Of a DNA stretch of 64,000 bases, positions 44,357-55,234 are shown one piece after another; position 1 is the first letter of the stretch; every line of letters starts with the position of its first letter. The notes under the pieces were generated by a model, which searched no databases, was not told the DNA's origin, and saw only the letters and a program-made list of their open reading frames with translations. Made by a program: the position numbers and the translations under genes. The DNA is from Rugalucina vietnamica (Eukaryota; Mollusca; Bivalvia; Lucinida; Lucinidae). Location: contig OZ024873.1 of the NCBI GenBank assembly GCA_964017185.1, positions 47,230,760-47,294,759 of the forward strand. The letters run 5' to 3'.

Positions 44357-47300
44357 CTAGAAGTATTTACCATCCACAAATTATTTCACATTATTAGTTT
44401 TTTATCGATATCAAGCTGGACTCCTCTTATGTTTGCCGTACACGAGTTTCTTATCATTTATGGTAATCGATTACGTGCTTGGTAATGAGCTTGTTAAGAT
44501 TTTCTCAACGATAATTTCGAAACGTTAAAGCTAATTTCGAAAAAAAGGTTTAAGAAACTGTCGAGTTAAATCTAGGCTGAATGGGGGGGGGGGGGGGGGG
44601 GGTTCGCCGACGATTTCTCGTATTTTTGCTGTTTCTGTTCGAATGATAAATATGGTCACGGATGATACAATGTTAACTTATTGTGACAATGTCCGTTTCT
44701 TCTTATGGCTAAGTAGAGTTTTTAGAAAGGGGCATTTACACACAAAAAATTACTGCCTTTCTATAGTCACTGTAGCAATTTCGACTCGAGAGTCTTTTAC
44801 CCGTGACTGTAAGTTATGTTTATACAAAGGAACGTTATACTGTAGGTTTCATCGATATTCTTTCGATAATAATTCTGGAAACTTCGAGGTTGAAGTTAAG
44901 CTTATCTACTAAATTAGTTTCTAATCATTAAAGTTTACCCTCTTATCGGTTAAGTAATGAGATAGTAAACACTGCAAACATCTGTTTTATGTACCATCAG
45001 TTTTATTGACAGACCAATACATTTGATGTAGCGATATTTCGGGATACTTTTCAGAAACACACAAAATTACAAATAGGCACTGATACAAATTAATATACAA
45101 ATAAGCAGAGGGAGCAGCTATTTCCCCAAGATGGCTTCTGAGTTACCTGAATGTAACTTAATATTAAATACGTACATGTACATAAAAAGCGCAAGCAAAA
45201 CAAAAATTGACACCACACTTCCTGAAATGAATATTAAAATATAATTTGTATATTTTTACCACGCTCCCCGAAATGATGTTCAACTAATTAAATCGTATAC
45301 TGAACCAAGATCGGATTTGAATTTTAAGAGAGAAAAAAATAAAGCATGCATTCGTATCGTTGATCAGTATTTTGACTCACATTTTGCACCTTCAATTGTA
45401 AGCGCTTTTGTATTTCAGTGTATTGGATTTTCATTGTCTGTCCGAGCTTTTTCCTTTGACTCAAGCATGTATACACTTATGTTTTGACTGCGAGTTTATG
45501 CAACTTTTCTCCCGAAGTGAAGTTGGGGAACAGAGGCTAGCAAATCCAATTAGAATCCTACGTACTGTTATTTAACATAAAATGTGCCTCAGTGTTGTCT
45601 ACGCAAAAATAGAGATAAGGAGGGCTCCCAGGATTAAAATATGTATCAAAACGTCGAAATTGTTCCTAAAACTGGGGGTTAAAAAAAAAAAAAAAAAAAA
45701 AAATACCGAATAAGTAAGGTATAACAAACTTCATTTGAAATTTTTTTTTTTTTTCTTTTTTCACGGGTGACGAAGGGTGGGGATCGGCTTGGCGTCAAAC
45801 AAAGTATTCTTAGCATACAGATACATGTAACATGTTACAGCGACTTGTGTTTCGACAAAAATTCAGAGTACCTCCAAGGAACACTAGTTCATATAAATAT
45901 GTTATAACGAGAACTGACCAGTACCAGCATATTGGATGTCTCACATGTTGTGTGTTAGATATGTATATATAAAAAGTCAAGGTATGCACTGAGTAAAATT
46001 CCAGGTATTGCATTCAGAGAAAGAAATATTTACTGCCAGTAAAACGTGTCGATGGAAATATATGTAAACTTCCTCGTCCTATTTATTTTCGCTTCCAATA
46101 TACTCAGCAAAATAAAATAATGATAATACTAAAACCATGAACTGAGCGTGGGCTCAGTCGGTGAGATGAGTCAATGAGCTGAGTGAATAAGGTAAGTCTG
46201 TGACATGTAGCATGACCTCAGGGTTAGTGACACGAGTTGGGACTCAGACCACGCGCCGTTTAGCAGCCACAACGATTCGGAATCATGCAAATTTTGTTTC
46301 ATCTACAAGTTTTGATCAGCGCGATGACTTTAATCTTGATATAGATGTTTGTTTCTGTTTTCGGATGGTAAACTTGTTCACGCTCACAAAAATCTCTTTT
46401 ATTGGTCTGAAAGCGGTCCGTGAAACAAACTTTTGCTACCATTTATGAAAATTGGTCTAGCTGTTTTGTAAATATATAGTTCATTTTACACTACTTTTTA
46501 CAACGAATGTCTGTGGTCGAAAACTTAACAATGGAGATAGCTGACATTTATCATTTTATGATTGTAAGGTTATGAGATTAGGTACCTGCAAAATCGGTTT
46601 AAGCCCCCAGTAATCCTATATTACTGATCGTTCCAAGGCGAAACTTCTGTTGTGGTTTTAATTGCCTTATGTTTTGGTGTTGAATTTTTGTGCTGTTTGC
46701 ACCTTATGTACGTTTTTTTTTTTATATTTTTGTTAAGTTCAGGTTACTGAGTGCAGACTATTGGGAAATAGTTGCTCACTCGGCTTACGATATGTTTTCT
46801 TAATGTCAATTTAGTTTTCCCGTCTCGATTTTTGGAGTGGAATTTCTTTCCGATTGGGCCGTTTCCTGATCGTTGCCTATTGTTACCTTTTTATGACATC
46901 ATAGCCTCCCAGTCTCGTTCTGGATTCAAGCCAGGCACATCTTCAAGCCTGTCTAAAGCCCCTATCTCACTGGAATGCGACAACTGGAGACTAGTTCGCG
47001 AATAGTTCGCGACTATTTCGCGACAAAGATTGACGATATAAACACAACTTTCACGTTGCAGTCTCATTGAATAGACATTTATGCGACAAATTCGCTATTT
47101 TCGGTCTAATTTTGAAAATATATCTCACGACTTTCCCGCGAATGTACCTTATTTTCATTTTAATTCGTACGACAGTCGCGCGACATTCGTGGGAGTGTCG
47201 CACGACAGTCGTACCAATGTCGCTTAGTTTTATTTTCTCGCCAGATAGTCGCGAGGTTTTCGCATGTTTACTCAAGACTGTCGCGCGACCGTCGTGCGAC

Positions 47301-49271
47301 ACTCGCACGAGTGTCGCGAAAATTTTGCATTGTAAATTCGCCAAAATTTTGCGGCGACAGGTTCGCGACACTCGCACGAATGTCGGGCGACCGTCGCATG
47401 ACAATCGCGCGACAGTCTTGCGAAATATTTTGGCGAAAAAAAAAAATCGCATAAAATTTTTAAACATGTTTAAAACCATCGCGACCAGTTCGCGACGAGT
47501 TCGCGACACATGAAAATTCTCACGACACTCGTGCGACACTCGCACGAATGTCGTGTGAAAGTCCGCGACAAAATTCGCAAAACAGTCGCGAGAAATTCGC
47601 ATGCCAGTGAGATACTAGCTTACTCTTTGTTAGAGTATTTTGATTTTAAATTTGTTGCTAACTGTTCAGCAACATTTGCTTCTTATTCAAAGAATATGTA
47701 GGAGTGCGGCCCTGTTCTGATTTTTTTTTTGGGTATCTGTGGAGACGGGCTACATGTATTTATTTTTAGGGAACTGGATAGCTTTAATGGTTATTTTAGG
47801 TAAGCTTCGAAGTAGGCAAATATTTATTTTGGGAAGGTACATGTATAGGGAAGTATGGGCAAAAACACTTAAAGAGATGTAAAGAAAAAAGAAGAAGACA
47901 ATTCAGGGATTTGGTGAGATCATGGCCTTTCTTTAAGAAAGCATGGGGTAGAGACCTCTCCCATCTCCTGAAGATGCCTTAGACGTTTATTAGCCTATTG
48001 CTTTAATTAATTTTCATTAAACTTAAAGATTGATTCCGAGAAAGCCATACCAGTATTAAATTATTTTAAATTACTGATTTGTTTCAGAGAGTATTCATAA
48101 ATTCCACTCTACCATTGATTCTGAGGAAGTCATGCTAGAAATTCTGGACACAGCTGGATTGGTAATACTTTAATGTACCGTTTATAAGTCTTTCATTTTC
48201 ACATTTTCATCAGCAATAAAGGCATGAGGTTTAAACTATGAAACTTTCCGTTTGGAGTGTCGATGTTTGTATACCTACACATCTCTGATTACTAGTAGTC
48301 TCTGTTTACATGCTTGTATCCCAAATTTATGTAGAAAAACTGTGGTATGCAGCGGTATACCTACTTTTTGTATTTTTGCTCCAAAACATAGACTGTGGGT
48401 ACTCATTAGAACCGCCTCAGCGAGGCGGTTCTAACGTGTGCCCACAATCGATATTTTGAACAAAAATAAGAAAAATATCAAAACTTTTCACCTGAAAATT
48501 TTCTATTTTTTAAGCTCTAACGTAATGACATGCCTTTAGTGACTTTGCACTCACAATTTAAGTAACTTGTTCGCTGTACTTTCTGTTTTTTAAGAATTTC
48601 ATGCTCAGAATATTTATTTTCACGGCCTTAAACTGAAGATAGGCTGTCGCTTAAGACGTTGTATTATCAAGTATAGGTCTAATGATAATTATTGTACCTT
48701 AATGTTTTTCAACGGATTTTATTATGAACTTCTCGCCATAATGTTTACAATATATATATATATATATAAAAGAAAGAAAGAAACATCAGTTTTTACAGTT
48801 GCGCGTGTTTTCAAAATGATTTGTTTTCTCTTTCAGGTGGCAGACACGTGGAAGGATTATTACGCATTTTGGGGTGACTGCTACATTTTTGTTTATTCTA
48901 TAACAGACCGTCGAGGGTTCGAGGAGATTATAAACCTGAAGCGTCAGGTAGAAAATCTCAAGCACAGTCCTGTATACGGACTTCTAGTGGGCAACAAAAG
49001 TGATCTCCTACATGACAGAAAAGTGCCAGAATCTGAAGCTATTGAGCTAGCGGACGAAATAGGTTGTAAATATTACGAACTTTCTGCCGCTGATTGGACA
49101 CAGGTCACCGTCATCAGAGACTTGTTTTATGACGCTGTTAGACTGCACCGGAAGTCTCAAGTGCCACGTGATATACGAGTGCGAAGGACAAGTTCGTCAA
49201 TGAGGTTTAGACAGGCTATTCAAAAAGTGATCACAGGGAAGCCGTCACCTAAACGTCTGTCGACGTCATGA
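41134..49271 (+). CDS. RERG/RASL-like Ras-family small GTPase (4 exons, 220 aa)
   Basis: Exons 41134-41230, 43017-43073, 48088-48161 and 48837-49271 join in phase (1, 1, 0) with GT-AG introns. The 220-aa product has P-loop GCPGVGKT (25-32), switch I Thr in EYCPTLES (T50), DTAGL (72-76), GNKSD (128-132) and ELSAA (157-161). The order ALTVRFMTRRFIGEYCPTLE is typical of the RERG/RASL12 branch. The C-terminus is basic with no CAAX box, as in RERG, so no prenylation is expected. Ras position 12 is Pro and position 61 is Leu. The likely role is a GTP-binding regulator; target unknown. The start was chosen at the first ATG in frame; the frame is closed upstream by a stop at 41074. Confidence 0.88.
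41240..41480. repeat. F foldback family copy in intron 1
   Basis: Inverted arms: AATATACAGAGATTTTTTCA on the left and its inverse AAAATCTCTATATTACATGG on the right, with ATACATTGTGGGTACCC near the middle. It begins about ten bases after the splice donor. Confidence 0.6.
41497..42480 (+). mobile_element. P element in intron 1, truncated at left and carrying a SINE
   Basis: Left GAGCCGAAGGCTCATCAGGT, right ATCAGGTGAGCGGTTAAAGG and GATTGATCATCTTGTA. Interrupted by the SINE at 42052-42375. Confidence 0.65.
42052..42375 (+). mobile_element. tRNA-derived SINE nested in the P element
   Basis: Head AAAAGAAATAGATATGC, ACTGGTTAACCGCTCTGG, GGTTTCAAGTC; body GTCCCATAAAATGAAAGCCT; tail TTGACTGGGGCATTTAGCAT. 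Confidence 0.8.
43017..43073 (+). CDS. GTPase exon 2
   Basis: Acceptor TTTTTCAG|CG and donor CCCTGG|GTATGT. Encodes ALTVRFMTRRFIGEYCPTL, with the switch I Thr. Its last 20 bases and the donor are the template of the intron 2 minisatellite. Confidence 0.85.
43492..43916 (+). repeat. 34-bp minisatellite copied from the exon 2/intron 2 junction
   Basis: About 13 imperfect units whose consensus contains ATTGCCCTACCCTGG joined to GTATGTATACAGAAACT, matching the exon 2 end ATTGCCCTACCCTGG|GTATGTTTACAG. Nearly every unit keeps a GGTATGT donor-like core. Two more units lie at 44185-44250, and a degraded one follows the true junction at 43085-43110. Confidence 0.85.
44313..44354. repeat. poly(T) run
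   Basis: A T tract of about 42 bases in intron 2; a G run of about 19 bases follows at 44583-44601. Confidence 0.8.
45095..45215 (-). mobile_element. R element fragment in intron 2
   Basis: GCAGAGGGAGCAGCTATTTC, GAGTTACCTGAATGTAACTT and CATAAAAAGCGCAAGCAAAA match the R family. Confidence 0.55.
46588..46892 (+). mobile_element. R element, 5'-truncated copy in intron 2
   Basis: Sense orientation: ATCGGTTTAAGCCCCCAGTA, TACTGATCGTTCCAAGGCGA, TGCTCACTCGGCTTACGATA, and the 3' end TTGCCTATTGTTACCTTTTT. Confidence 0.8.
46961..47612. mobile_element. W4: 650-bp TCGCGA/TCGCACGA word element with TIRs
   Basis: The ends TATCTCACTGGAATGCGA and TCGCATGCCAGTGAGATA are inverted repeats with one mismatch. 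The interior repeats TCGCGAC, GTCGCGCGAC, CACTCGCACGA and TCGTGCGACA dozens of times in both orientations. Both strands are open for 150-180 codons only because the words lack stops. It lies in intron 2 of the GTPase gene. Confidence 0.7.
48088..48161 (+). CDS. GTPase exon 3
   Basis: Acceptor TTTCAG|AG and donor GGATTG|GTAATA. Encodes SIHKFHSTIDSEEVMLEILD and TAGL, covering the interswitch and the G3 box. Confidence 0.85.
48335..48520. repeat. F foldback family copy in intron 3
   Basis: Central hairpin GTGGGTACTCATTAGAACCG / CGAGGCGGTTCTAACGTGTG flanked by ATTTTTGCTCC and AACAAAAATAAG arms. Confidence 0.65.
48837..49271 (+). CDS. GTPase exon 4
   Basis: Acceptor CTTTCAG|GTGG; 144 codons plus stop. 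Holds GNKSD (G4), ELSAA (G5), and the basic C-terminus VRRTSSSMRF ... PKRLSTS. Confidence 0.9.
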   Translation: MADTWKDYYAFWGDCYIFVYSITDRRGFEEIINLKRQVENLKHSPVYGLLVGNKSDLLHDRKVPESEAIELADEIGCKYYELSAADWTQVTVIRDLFYDAVRLHRKSQVPRDIRVRRTSSSMRFRQAIQKVITGKPSPKRLSTS

Positions 49272-49325
49272 TACATCTTAATCAACTTCTGTAGATAAGG
49301 GAAATCGGTGAACATGACTTTATTT

Positions 49326-49592
49326 CACTTATACCTCTGTCACATATTCACGTACCAGCGGCGTATCGCTTACGTATCTATGAGAATTTCGATACGCCGA
49401 GGTCTGAGTCGTATTTTGTTCAAGCGACGTATGTACCACGTACGTGTGACGTTCCTGTTACGTTCCCTTGGCGTATCAGTGACGTATCTGTATTCGTATG
49501 GCATTTCCCTTTCGTATGTACGGCGTATCAAAGCGTATGCGCTACGTACGTGTGACGTACGAGGTATCGCAGGAAAGTTCGTAGACACCATT
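49326..49592. mobile_element. W5: CGTATC/GTACGT word element, left arm
   Basis: Repeats GGCGTATC, TACGTACGTGTGACGT and TTCGTATG in both orientations. Its inner end (GGTATCGCAGGAAAGTTCGT then AGACAC) reappears inverted at 50648. Confidence 0.5.
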
Positions 49593-50286
49593 AGTATTTT
49601 AACAGGAAAAGAAATTCTGTCAAAATGAATATATCTGGGTTTGAAAAAATATTTCATGAGCAAATAGACGAAATTTTATGAAAATCTGGCCAACACGACA
49701 TCTTCTACAGCCTTTTATGTGCACCTCCCTAACCGGGAGCGGGGCAAGGGTCAACGTCTCAGTGACGTAATTTGAAGTTTATTGCTGTCAGTGCTTTATA
49801 TATTTGTAACAAGTTTAACCGATGTTCAGAGTTATTCCACATAGGGTCCTTGGATATCGGTACAATTTTATTATGTATATCCAGCTGTCAAATGCAGATT
49901 TGTGCCAACTGTCCTCAGGTTCTCTGATGACCGGATGATCATATGAAACCATTTTCATTCGCTGAGAATGTAAGACGAGTGCCCTTCCGCCGCCGTTTAT
50001 TATCTTAGATGATCTATCGAGCATCCAAAAATCAACTCTGCCACTTGTAAACTAGTGACAGACAAGCTGATAGCTTATTTTGTTGTTTATATCATTTCCA
50101 TCGTGTTTGTTGGCCATTTCCATAACAAAAACACACAATTTTATGGTTATCGGCTGTTCTCTGACGTCAAAATTACGCCATTTTTTTCAAACAATTTTTT
50201 CGGACTGCATCTGAAGTTTTATTCACAGATATCAAACTGTACTGCCGCTAAGGCCCAAACATTCAGAAAACGTAGTTGATTGATAA
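49593..50286. other. no gene recognised
   Basis: Lies between the two inverted arms of W5; no coding signal. Confidence 0.35.
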
Positions 50287-50400
50287 AAAAAAGGTACAAG
50301 TAGGCAAAGATCAGGAAAAGGCGCAATCAGCAAAAGATTCCCACTCCAAAAACCCGAGGCGGCAAAAAACCAAACTGACAATCAGGTACCTATCAGGAAC
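50287..50400 (-). mobile_element. R element, 3' terminal fragment
   Basis: GGTACAAGTAGGCAAAGATC, GGAAAAGGCGCAATCAGC, then the match ends near CAATCAGGTACCTATC. Confidence 0.75.
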
Positions 50401-50647
50401 AGTCTTTCAGGATCAAAATATTTTAACGTTACAGAACACTTCTGTGCCGTTTCACAAGCAAAAACGGAATGTGAAAATCGTCACATTTTATCACGTTTTG
50501 ACACCTGACCCTCAAGCAGAAAAGTGGCCATACCAAGCGTTTTATAACTTCAAATTGCACAAAATTTCTGAAATATACTCATAAGATATTGCTGCTTGAA
50601 GTTATGCAAAACGCTTCTTCAACGACGCGTTACTTTTTCTGATAGCT

Positions 50648-50768
50648 GGAGTGTCTACGAACTTTCCTGCCATACCTCGTATGTAGGGCGTATGAAGTGT
50701 ACTTGTGACGTATCTACGGCGTATGTACTACGTTCCATTCTTATCTGCGGCGTATCTGTTCTGTACCA
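50648..50768. repeat. W5 right arm (inverted)
   Basis: GTGTCTACGAACTTTCCTGC then CATACCTCGTATGTAGGGCG, inverse of 49545-49592, followed by CGGCGTATGTACTACG words. Confidence 0.5.
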
Positions 50769-51365
50769 ATTGCTTTTTAATGCCTATGAGAACAAACGGT
50801 TGTGTTCACTTTGTTCATACAATTCGCACATTACAGTTATCAATTATCAGAGGTCGAAGATGCCACCAGAGAAATCTAGATAATCTAGATTAACACCGAA
50901 GAAACAAAAAACGAGGGGGGAGGGGGAAAACATCTCTAAGCTCCCCGTCCTGTCGTGAGACGACATGAACAAAGACAGATGCTACACCAAGCGTAGCACT
51001 GAAAGAATTGAAACACAGAAGCTTATCTGAAGAGGTTGTATAAAGTGATAGAACCGTGTCGAGGGAGCTGGTGGCTTCACAAGGTAGAACGTCGTGCCAA
51101 GAAAAGAAGATCTCTAATAACATGCCACAAGCTGTTTGGCGTATACCCATTGGTCCACAGATTTAAATTCGGCAATATCTCTTTTGAAGAGTTAAGGCTA
51201 GGAAACAAAATCCTTTACCGCGTCGATCGCCCAAGCATGAAAATAACGACGGCTTGACATATCAGTGCCACGACGGAGAAGACAAACTTATAAAATCATT
51301 TAAAATGTACTAAGTCTTGTCATTTCAATGTTTCGATATGGAAGATATAGATGATGTTAAACAAA
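50769..51365. other. no gene recognised
   Basis: Short ORFs only, no recognisable product. Confidence 0.35.
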
Positions 51366-51366
51366 T

Positions 51367-51603
51367 GAGCCTCCTCATGTGAAAACGAACAATTTGCATA
51401 GGCGAAAACACAGACGCAGATGAGCTTCGCAGTAACCGCGAAGCTGATCAGCGCCTTTGTTTTCGCTACTCGGAAAGTACAATCCATCTTCTTCTTAAAT
51501 CCGAAATTTCAAGCTTCTAGCTTTCTTCTGTGGCTGTACAGCCCGGTTTGTGTCGGACCTATTCAAAAACCACATTGTTGGTTTTCTCATGAGGCGGCTC
51601 AAA
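51367..51603 (+). mobile_element. M1 MITE
   Basis: Termini TGAGCCTCCTCATGTGAAAA and TTTTCTCATGAGGCGGCTCA. The palindrome at about 51405-51467 is GATGAGCTTCGCAGTAACCG / CGAAGCTGATCAGCGCC. Confidence 0.85.
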
Positions 51604-51689
51604 TGCAGAATAACAATTATCAGAATGTGGAGCCCGGCATTTTCCCTTCGGAACTAAGACCGTCCTTATCGCAATGGTAACTAATGGCG

Positions 51690-51815
51690 CACCACACGTA
51701 CTGAAGGTGGACAAAAGTATTCGTCACCCCCGAGAAAAACCACCTGACACACCCGCAAGCAGAACTTGGCTTGTCTCACATGTGGCCAGAGCGGGGCTCG
51801 AACCCAATTCGTCAC
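51690..51815 (-). other. tRNA-like (SINE-head type) remnant
   Basis: On the - strand GGGTTCGAGCCCCGCTCTGG fits a B box, but no complete cloverleaf can be drawn. Confidence 0.25.
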
Positions 51816-52195
51816 TTTTGATAACTTTTGAAAACTCTATAAACTTCAATGCATTTATCCCGCCGTTCCTGGCCAACAACGTGATAATTGTCAACGGTAA
51901 CAATATCAATGTATATACTTTCATTAGTTTGTAGACGCTGTCATATATTGTCATGTGTTCTGTATATTCTGACTACCGGGTATCTCTCTAATAGACTAGT
52001 GTATTCTTCTGTATTTGGTTGATGCTAACCGGATGACTACCTTGTTGGGAAAGAGCTGGTCATCTTCATGCGCGTTGTAACATTTTTTCCCGCCTGGTGT
52101 CTGGTTTGGGATTTTTAAATTGTATAAATTCTCGTGTGCCTAATGTTTTACTCCCTTAAACTAGTGCACTAATACTCCCTCCGATGTAGTGCACA

Positions 52196-52325
52196 TGTAC
52201 TCGTTAGAACCGTCGCGCCGAGGAGATTCTAACGTGTACCCACAATCTATGTTTAGAGCAAAAATATTTAAATATGTCCACTGAAAATGTTCAATTTTAC
52301 AACAAAAAAAAATTCTCTGTATAAT
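52196..52325. repeat. F foldback family copy
   Basis: CTCGTTAGAACCGTCGCGCC, GATTCTAACGTGTACCCACA, then TAGAGCAAAAATA and a TTCTCTGTATAA end. Confidence 0.55.
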
Positions 52326-52379
52326 TCAAATTATCTGTTTTCTGATGATACTGATTTTTTTCTTACATAGAAGATCTTA

Positions 52380-53520
52380 CACCAGTGGTTATTTCGTATG
52401 AAATTTATTAAACGAAACTTCGGCGAGTTCAATAATTTCCACATGAAATGACCACGAGTTTTAGATTCGTTTTATCATATGACGTTTTATAACTAGAGGA
52501 TGTAAGAGTGGTCATTTCATAATGGAATTTATCATATGACGTCGCTGTTTTCCAGTGGATAACGTCATGTAATAAATAGAGGATATTCAAGTTTTTGGAG
52601 TGAATATGAGTTTTATTTCATTGAGAGAAGTAAAAATGTTTTATATTTCATGAGTGCTGAAGGCACGAATGAAATATATAGAGGATATTCAAGTTTTTGG
52701 AGTGAATATGAGTTTTATTTCATTGAGTGAAGTGAAAATTTTTTATATTTCATGAGTGCCGAAGGCACGAATGAAATATATATTTTTCACTTCACGAGAT
52801 GAAATAAAACTCATATTCACGACAAAAACTTGAATTTTCTTTTTATTATATTGCATGTAGTCGCATGAACGTCAAAATCTTAAATGACGTCATTACGTCA
52901 CGTCATTACGTCGCTATTGTGTGTGAACGTTCATTGCGTCAACAATAGCATAGATTATAAAATTTAGTTATGTATAAATTAGAAATAAAACGGTGGAATC
53001 GTAATTTGCGTATTCCAAAATCTTATATTTTCACATGTGAAAATATAACTTTTTTATATTTTTACATGTGAAAATATAACTTTTTCAAATATTGGTTATA
53101 TTTAATACATATTTCTCTATATTTCATCACTTGCCATATAATAAATAATTTTTCACTTCACGAGATGAAATAAAACTCATATTCAAGACAAAAACTTGAA
53201 TTTTCTTTTTATTATATTGCATGTAGTCATTGTAACGTTGCGCGCTAACGCATATGACGTCAAAATCTTAAATGACGTCATTACGTCACGTCATTACGTC
53301 GCTATTGTGTGTGAACGTTTGCATTGCGTCAACAATAGCATATATTATAAAATTTAGTTATGTATAAATTAGAATTGAAACGGTGGAATCGTAATTTGCG
53401 TATTCCCAAATCTTTTATTTTCACATGTGAAAATATAACTTTTTTATATTTTCACATGTGAAAATATAACTTTTTCAAATATTGGTTATATTTAATACAT
53501 ATTTCTCTTTATTTTATACT
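52380..53520. repeat. foldback/direct-repeat complex with CRE-like clusters
   Basis: Two ~100-bp direct repeats (52581-52680, 52681-52780: GAGGATATTCAAGTTTTTGG) precede two ~340-360 bp direct repeats (52784-53117 and 53149-53512). Each large repeat has AAATGACGTCATTACGTCAC, GTGTGTGAACGTT and TTTTCACATGTGAAAATATA. Small palindromes around GTGCCGAAGGCAC recur. Confidence 0.75.
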
Positions 53521-54085
53521 TTACAGTGAGAACCAATGTATATCAAAACTTGATAAAATTGGTATTTTCATTGATATGAAATTTCACTGATATCAAATCT
53601 CACTGATATCAAAAGTCACTAGTGACTGATATCAGCCTATATCTTCACTGTAGATTTTGGATTACTTCTGACGTTTCCATTTAGTTGACGTCATTAAATG
53701 TGTCTCACTTCAGAAATTCAAACGCCTATAACTCCGTTATTTATGAACGAAAACATAAAGTGTGGGTATTCATTTTCTTAGTTGGAACGTAAGGAACAAT
53801 GTGGTACCAAAATTATTTGTGTTTTCAAAAAAATTTGTTTTTTTTTTTTGCATTTTCACCGCCTGCCTTGTGAATTGGAAAATGCCCGTTATTGTATAAA
53901 ATAAAAAGAAAATTTGCTTTTTTTCGGTGAATACCAAATATATTTCATCTCGTGAGTTGAAAACATAAAAATTTTCACTCGTGCTGCGCACTCGTGACAA
54001 TTCTGATGTTTTCAACTCACTCGATGAAATATATTTAGTATTCACCTCAAAAAAGCAAATATCCTCTATATATTTCATCACTTGC
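53521..54085. repeat. copy of the 39480-40670 foldback sequence
   Basis: Shares ACTTCTGACGTTTCCATTTA, AACATAAAGTGTGGGTATTC, CACCGCCTGCCTTGTGAATT and CTCGATGAAATATATTTAGT with 40230-40660. Confidence 0.65.
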
Positions 54086-54120
54086 CATATAATAAAAATC
54101 GTATGACCACATGTGTATTA

Positions 54121-54534
54121 ACACTTTTGCGGGAATACGTAACGTCATTGACGACGTCCGTAACAACAATGTAAATTTTCATTGAAAATATGTCCACTTC
54201 GAAGGCGATAAAATCCTATTTTAAAAGTCATATGATAAAACGAATCTTACACTCGTGGTCATTTCATATGAAATTTATTAAACTCGCCAAAGGCTCGTTT
54301 AATAAATTTCATATGAAATGACCACTCGTGTAAGATCCTCTATTTATCAAACGAGCCTTCGGCGGCGAGTTTAATAAATTTCATATTAAATGACCACGAG
54401 TGTTATATGCGTTTTATCATATGACCTTTAAAATGGGATTTTTTCACTTTTAAAGTGAACATATATTTTAAAATGAAAATTTACATTGTTGTTACGGACG
54501 TCGTAAATGACGTTACGTATTCCCGCAAAAGTGT
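54121..54534. repeat. nested foldback: outer inverted arms and a 90-bp inner hairpin
   Basis: The outer arms 54121-54182 and 54474-54534 are inverted copies (ACTTTTGCGGGAATACGTAA / TTACGTATTCCCGCAAAAGT). Inner hairpin 54246-54335 has arms CTTACACTCGTGGTCATTTC ... and its inverse, with a TCGCCAAAGGCTC loop. Confidence 0.75.
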
Positions 54535-54559
54535 AAAATACACGTAAATTAAAAAGAGT

Positions 54560-54995
54560 ATTACATTTCGTACTGGGAAAACTCTTTAAAATCAGGTAAA
54601 TTGTTAAATTACGTACATATAAACTATTTAAGTCTACATTTAGGATGGAGACGTATCTGGATGCGATAAATGATACAAATACAAGAAAACATCTATCCTC
54701 TTTTAGAATAAGTGCTCATCGTATTCAAATTGAAAGAGGAAGGTACACTCGACGCCGTACACGAGTTGAAGACCGTTTATGTTCAGTTTGCAATAAAATA
54801 GAAGATGAATTTCACTATATGTTCGAATGTGAGAAATATCGTGTTTATCGCAATAATTTAATTGAAGTATTTAAAGAAGCAAATCTTATTCTTTCAGACT
54901 GTAACCGAGAAAATCTTGTAATCTTATTACAAACTACAAATATATTTATTCTGAAGGCCATTGGAAATTATTTAGAACAGTGCTATGTCACATAG
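54560..54995 (+). pseudogene. LINE C-terminal end with zinc-knuckle, 5'-truncated
   Basis: After a frameshift near 54645 the frame gives METYLDAINDTNTRKHLSSF and RISAHRIQIERGRY. The zf-RVT type knuckle LCSVCNKIEDEFHYMFECEKY follows (C-x2-C ... H-x4-C). Everything upstream is missing, as expected for 5'-truncated LINE insertions. Confidence 0.75.
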
Positions 54996-55183
54996 AATGT
55001 TTTTCTAAAACTTAAAATGTCAATGTCTCATATGCTCTAAACCATTTGGTAATATTTTCAATATAATGTATATGCACATGTTTGTAGATTTTGTTTGTAT
55101 TGTATGTATATATGTTACATGTATATTGCCTTTAACCCAGTACCTGGGTACAAGCGAGCAATAAAATATATTCTAAATATATT

Positions 55184-55234
55184 CTATTCTATTCTATTCT
55201 ATTCTATTCTATTCTATTCTATTCTATTCTATTC
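55184..55234 (+). repeat. ATTCT pentanucleotide tail of the LINE
   Basis: About ten ATTCT units directly after AATAAAATATATTCTAAAT, the 3' end of the LINE; microsatellite 3' tails are known for several non-LTR clades. Confidence 0.75.

Noticed and set aside
47051-47602. 183-aa and 148-aa overlapping ORFs on opposite strands
   Set aside because: They lie inside the TCGCGA word element W4; palindromic words lacking stop codons keep both strands open.
49370-49663. 97-aa - strand ORF and the overlapping 106-aa + strand ORF
   Set aside because: Both arise from the CGTATC/GTACGT word arm of W5.
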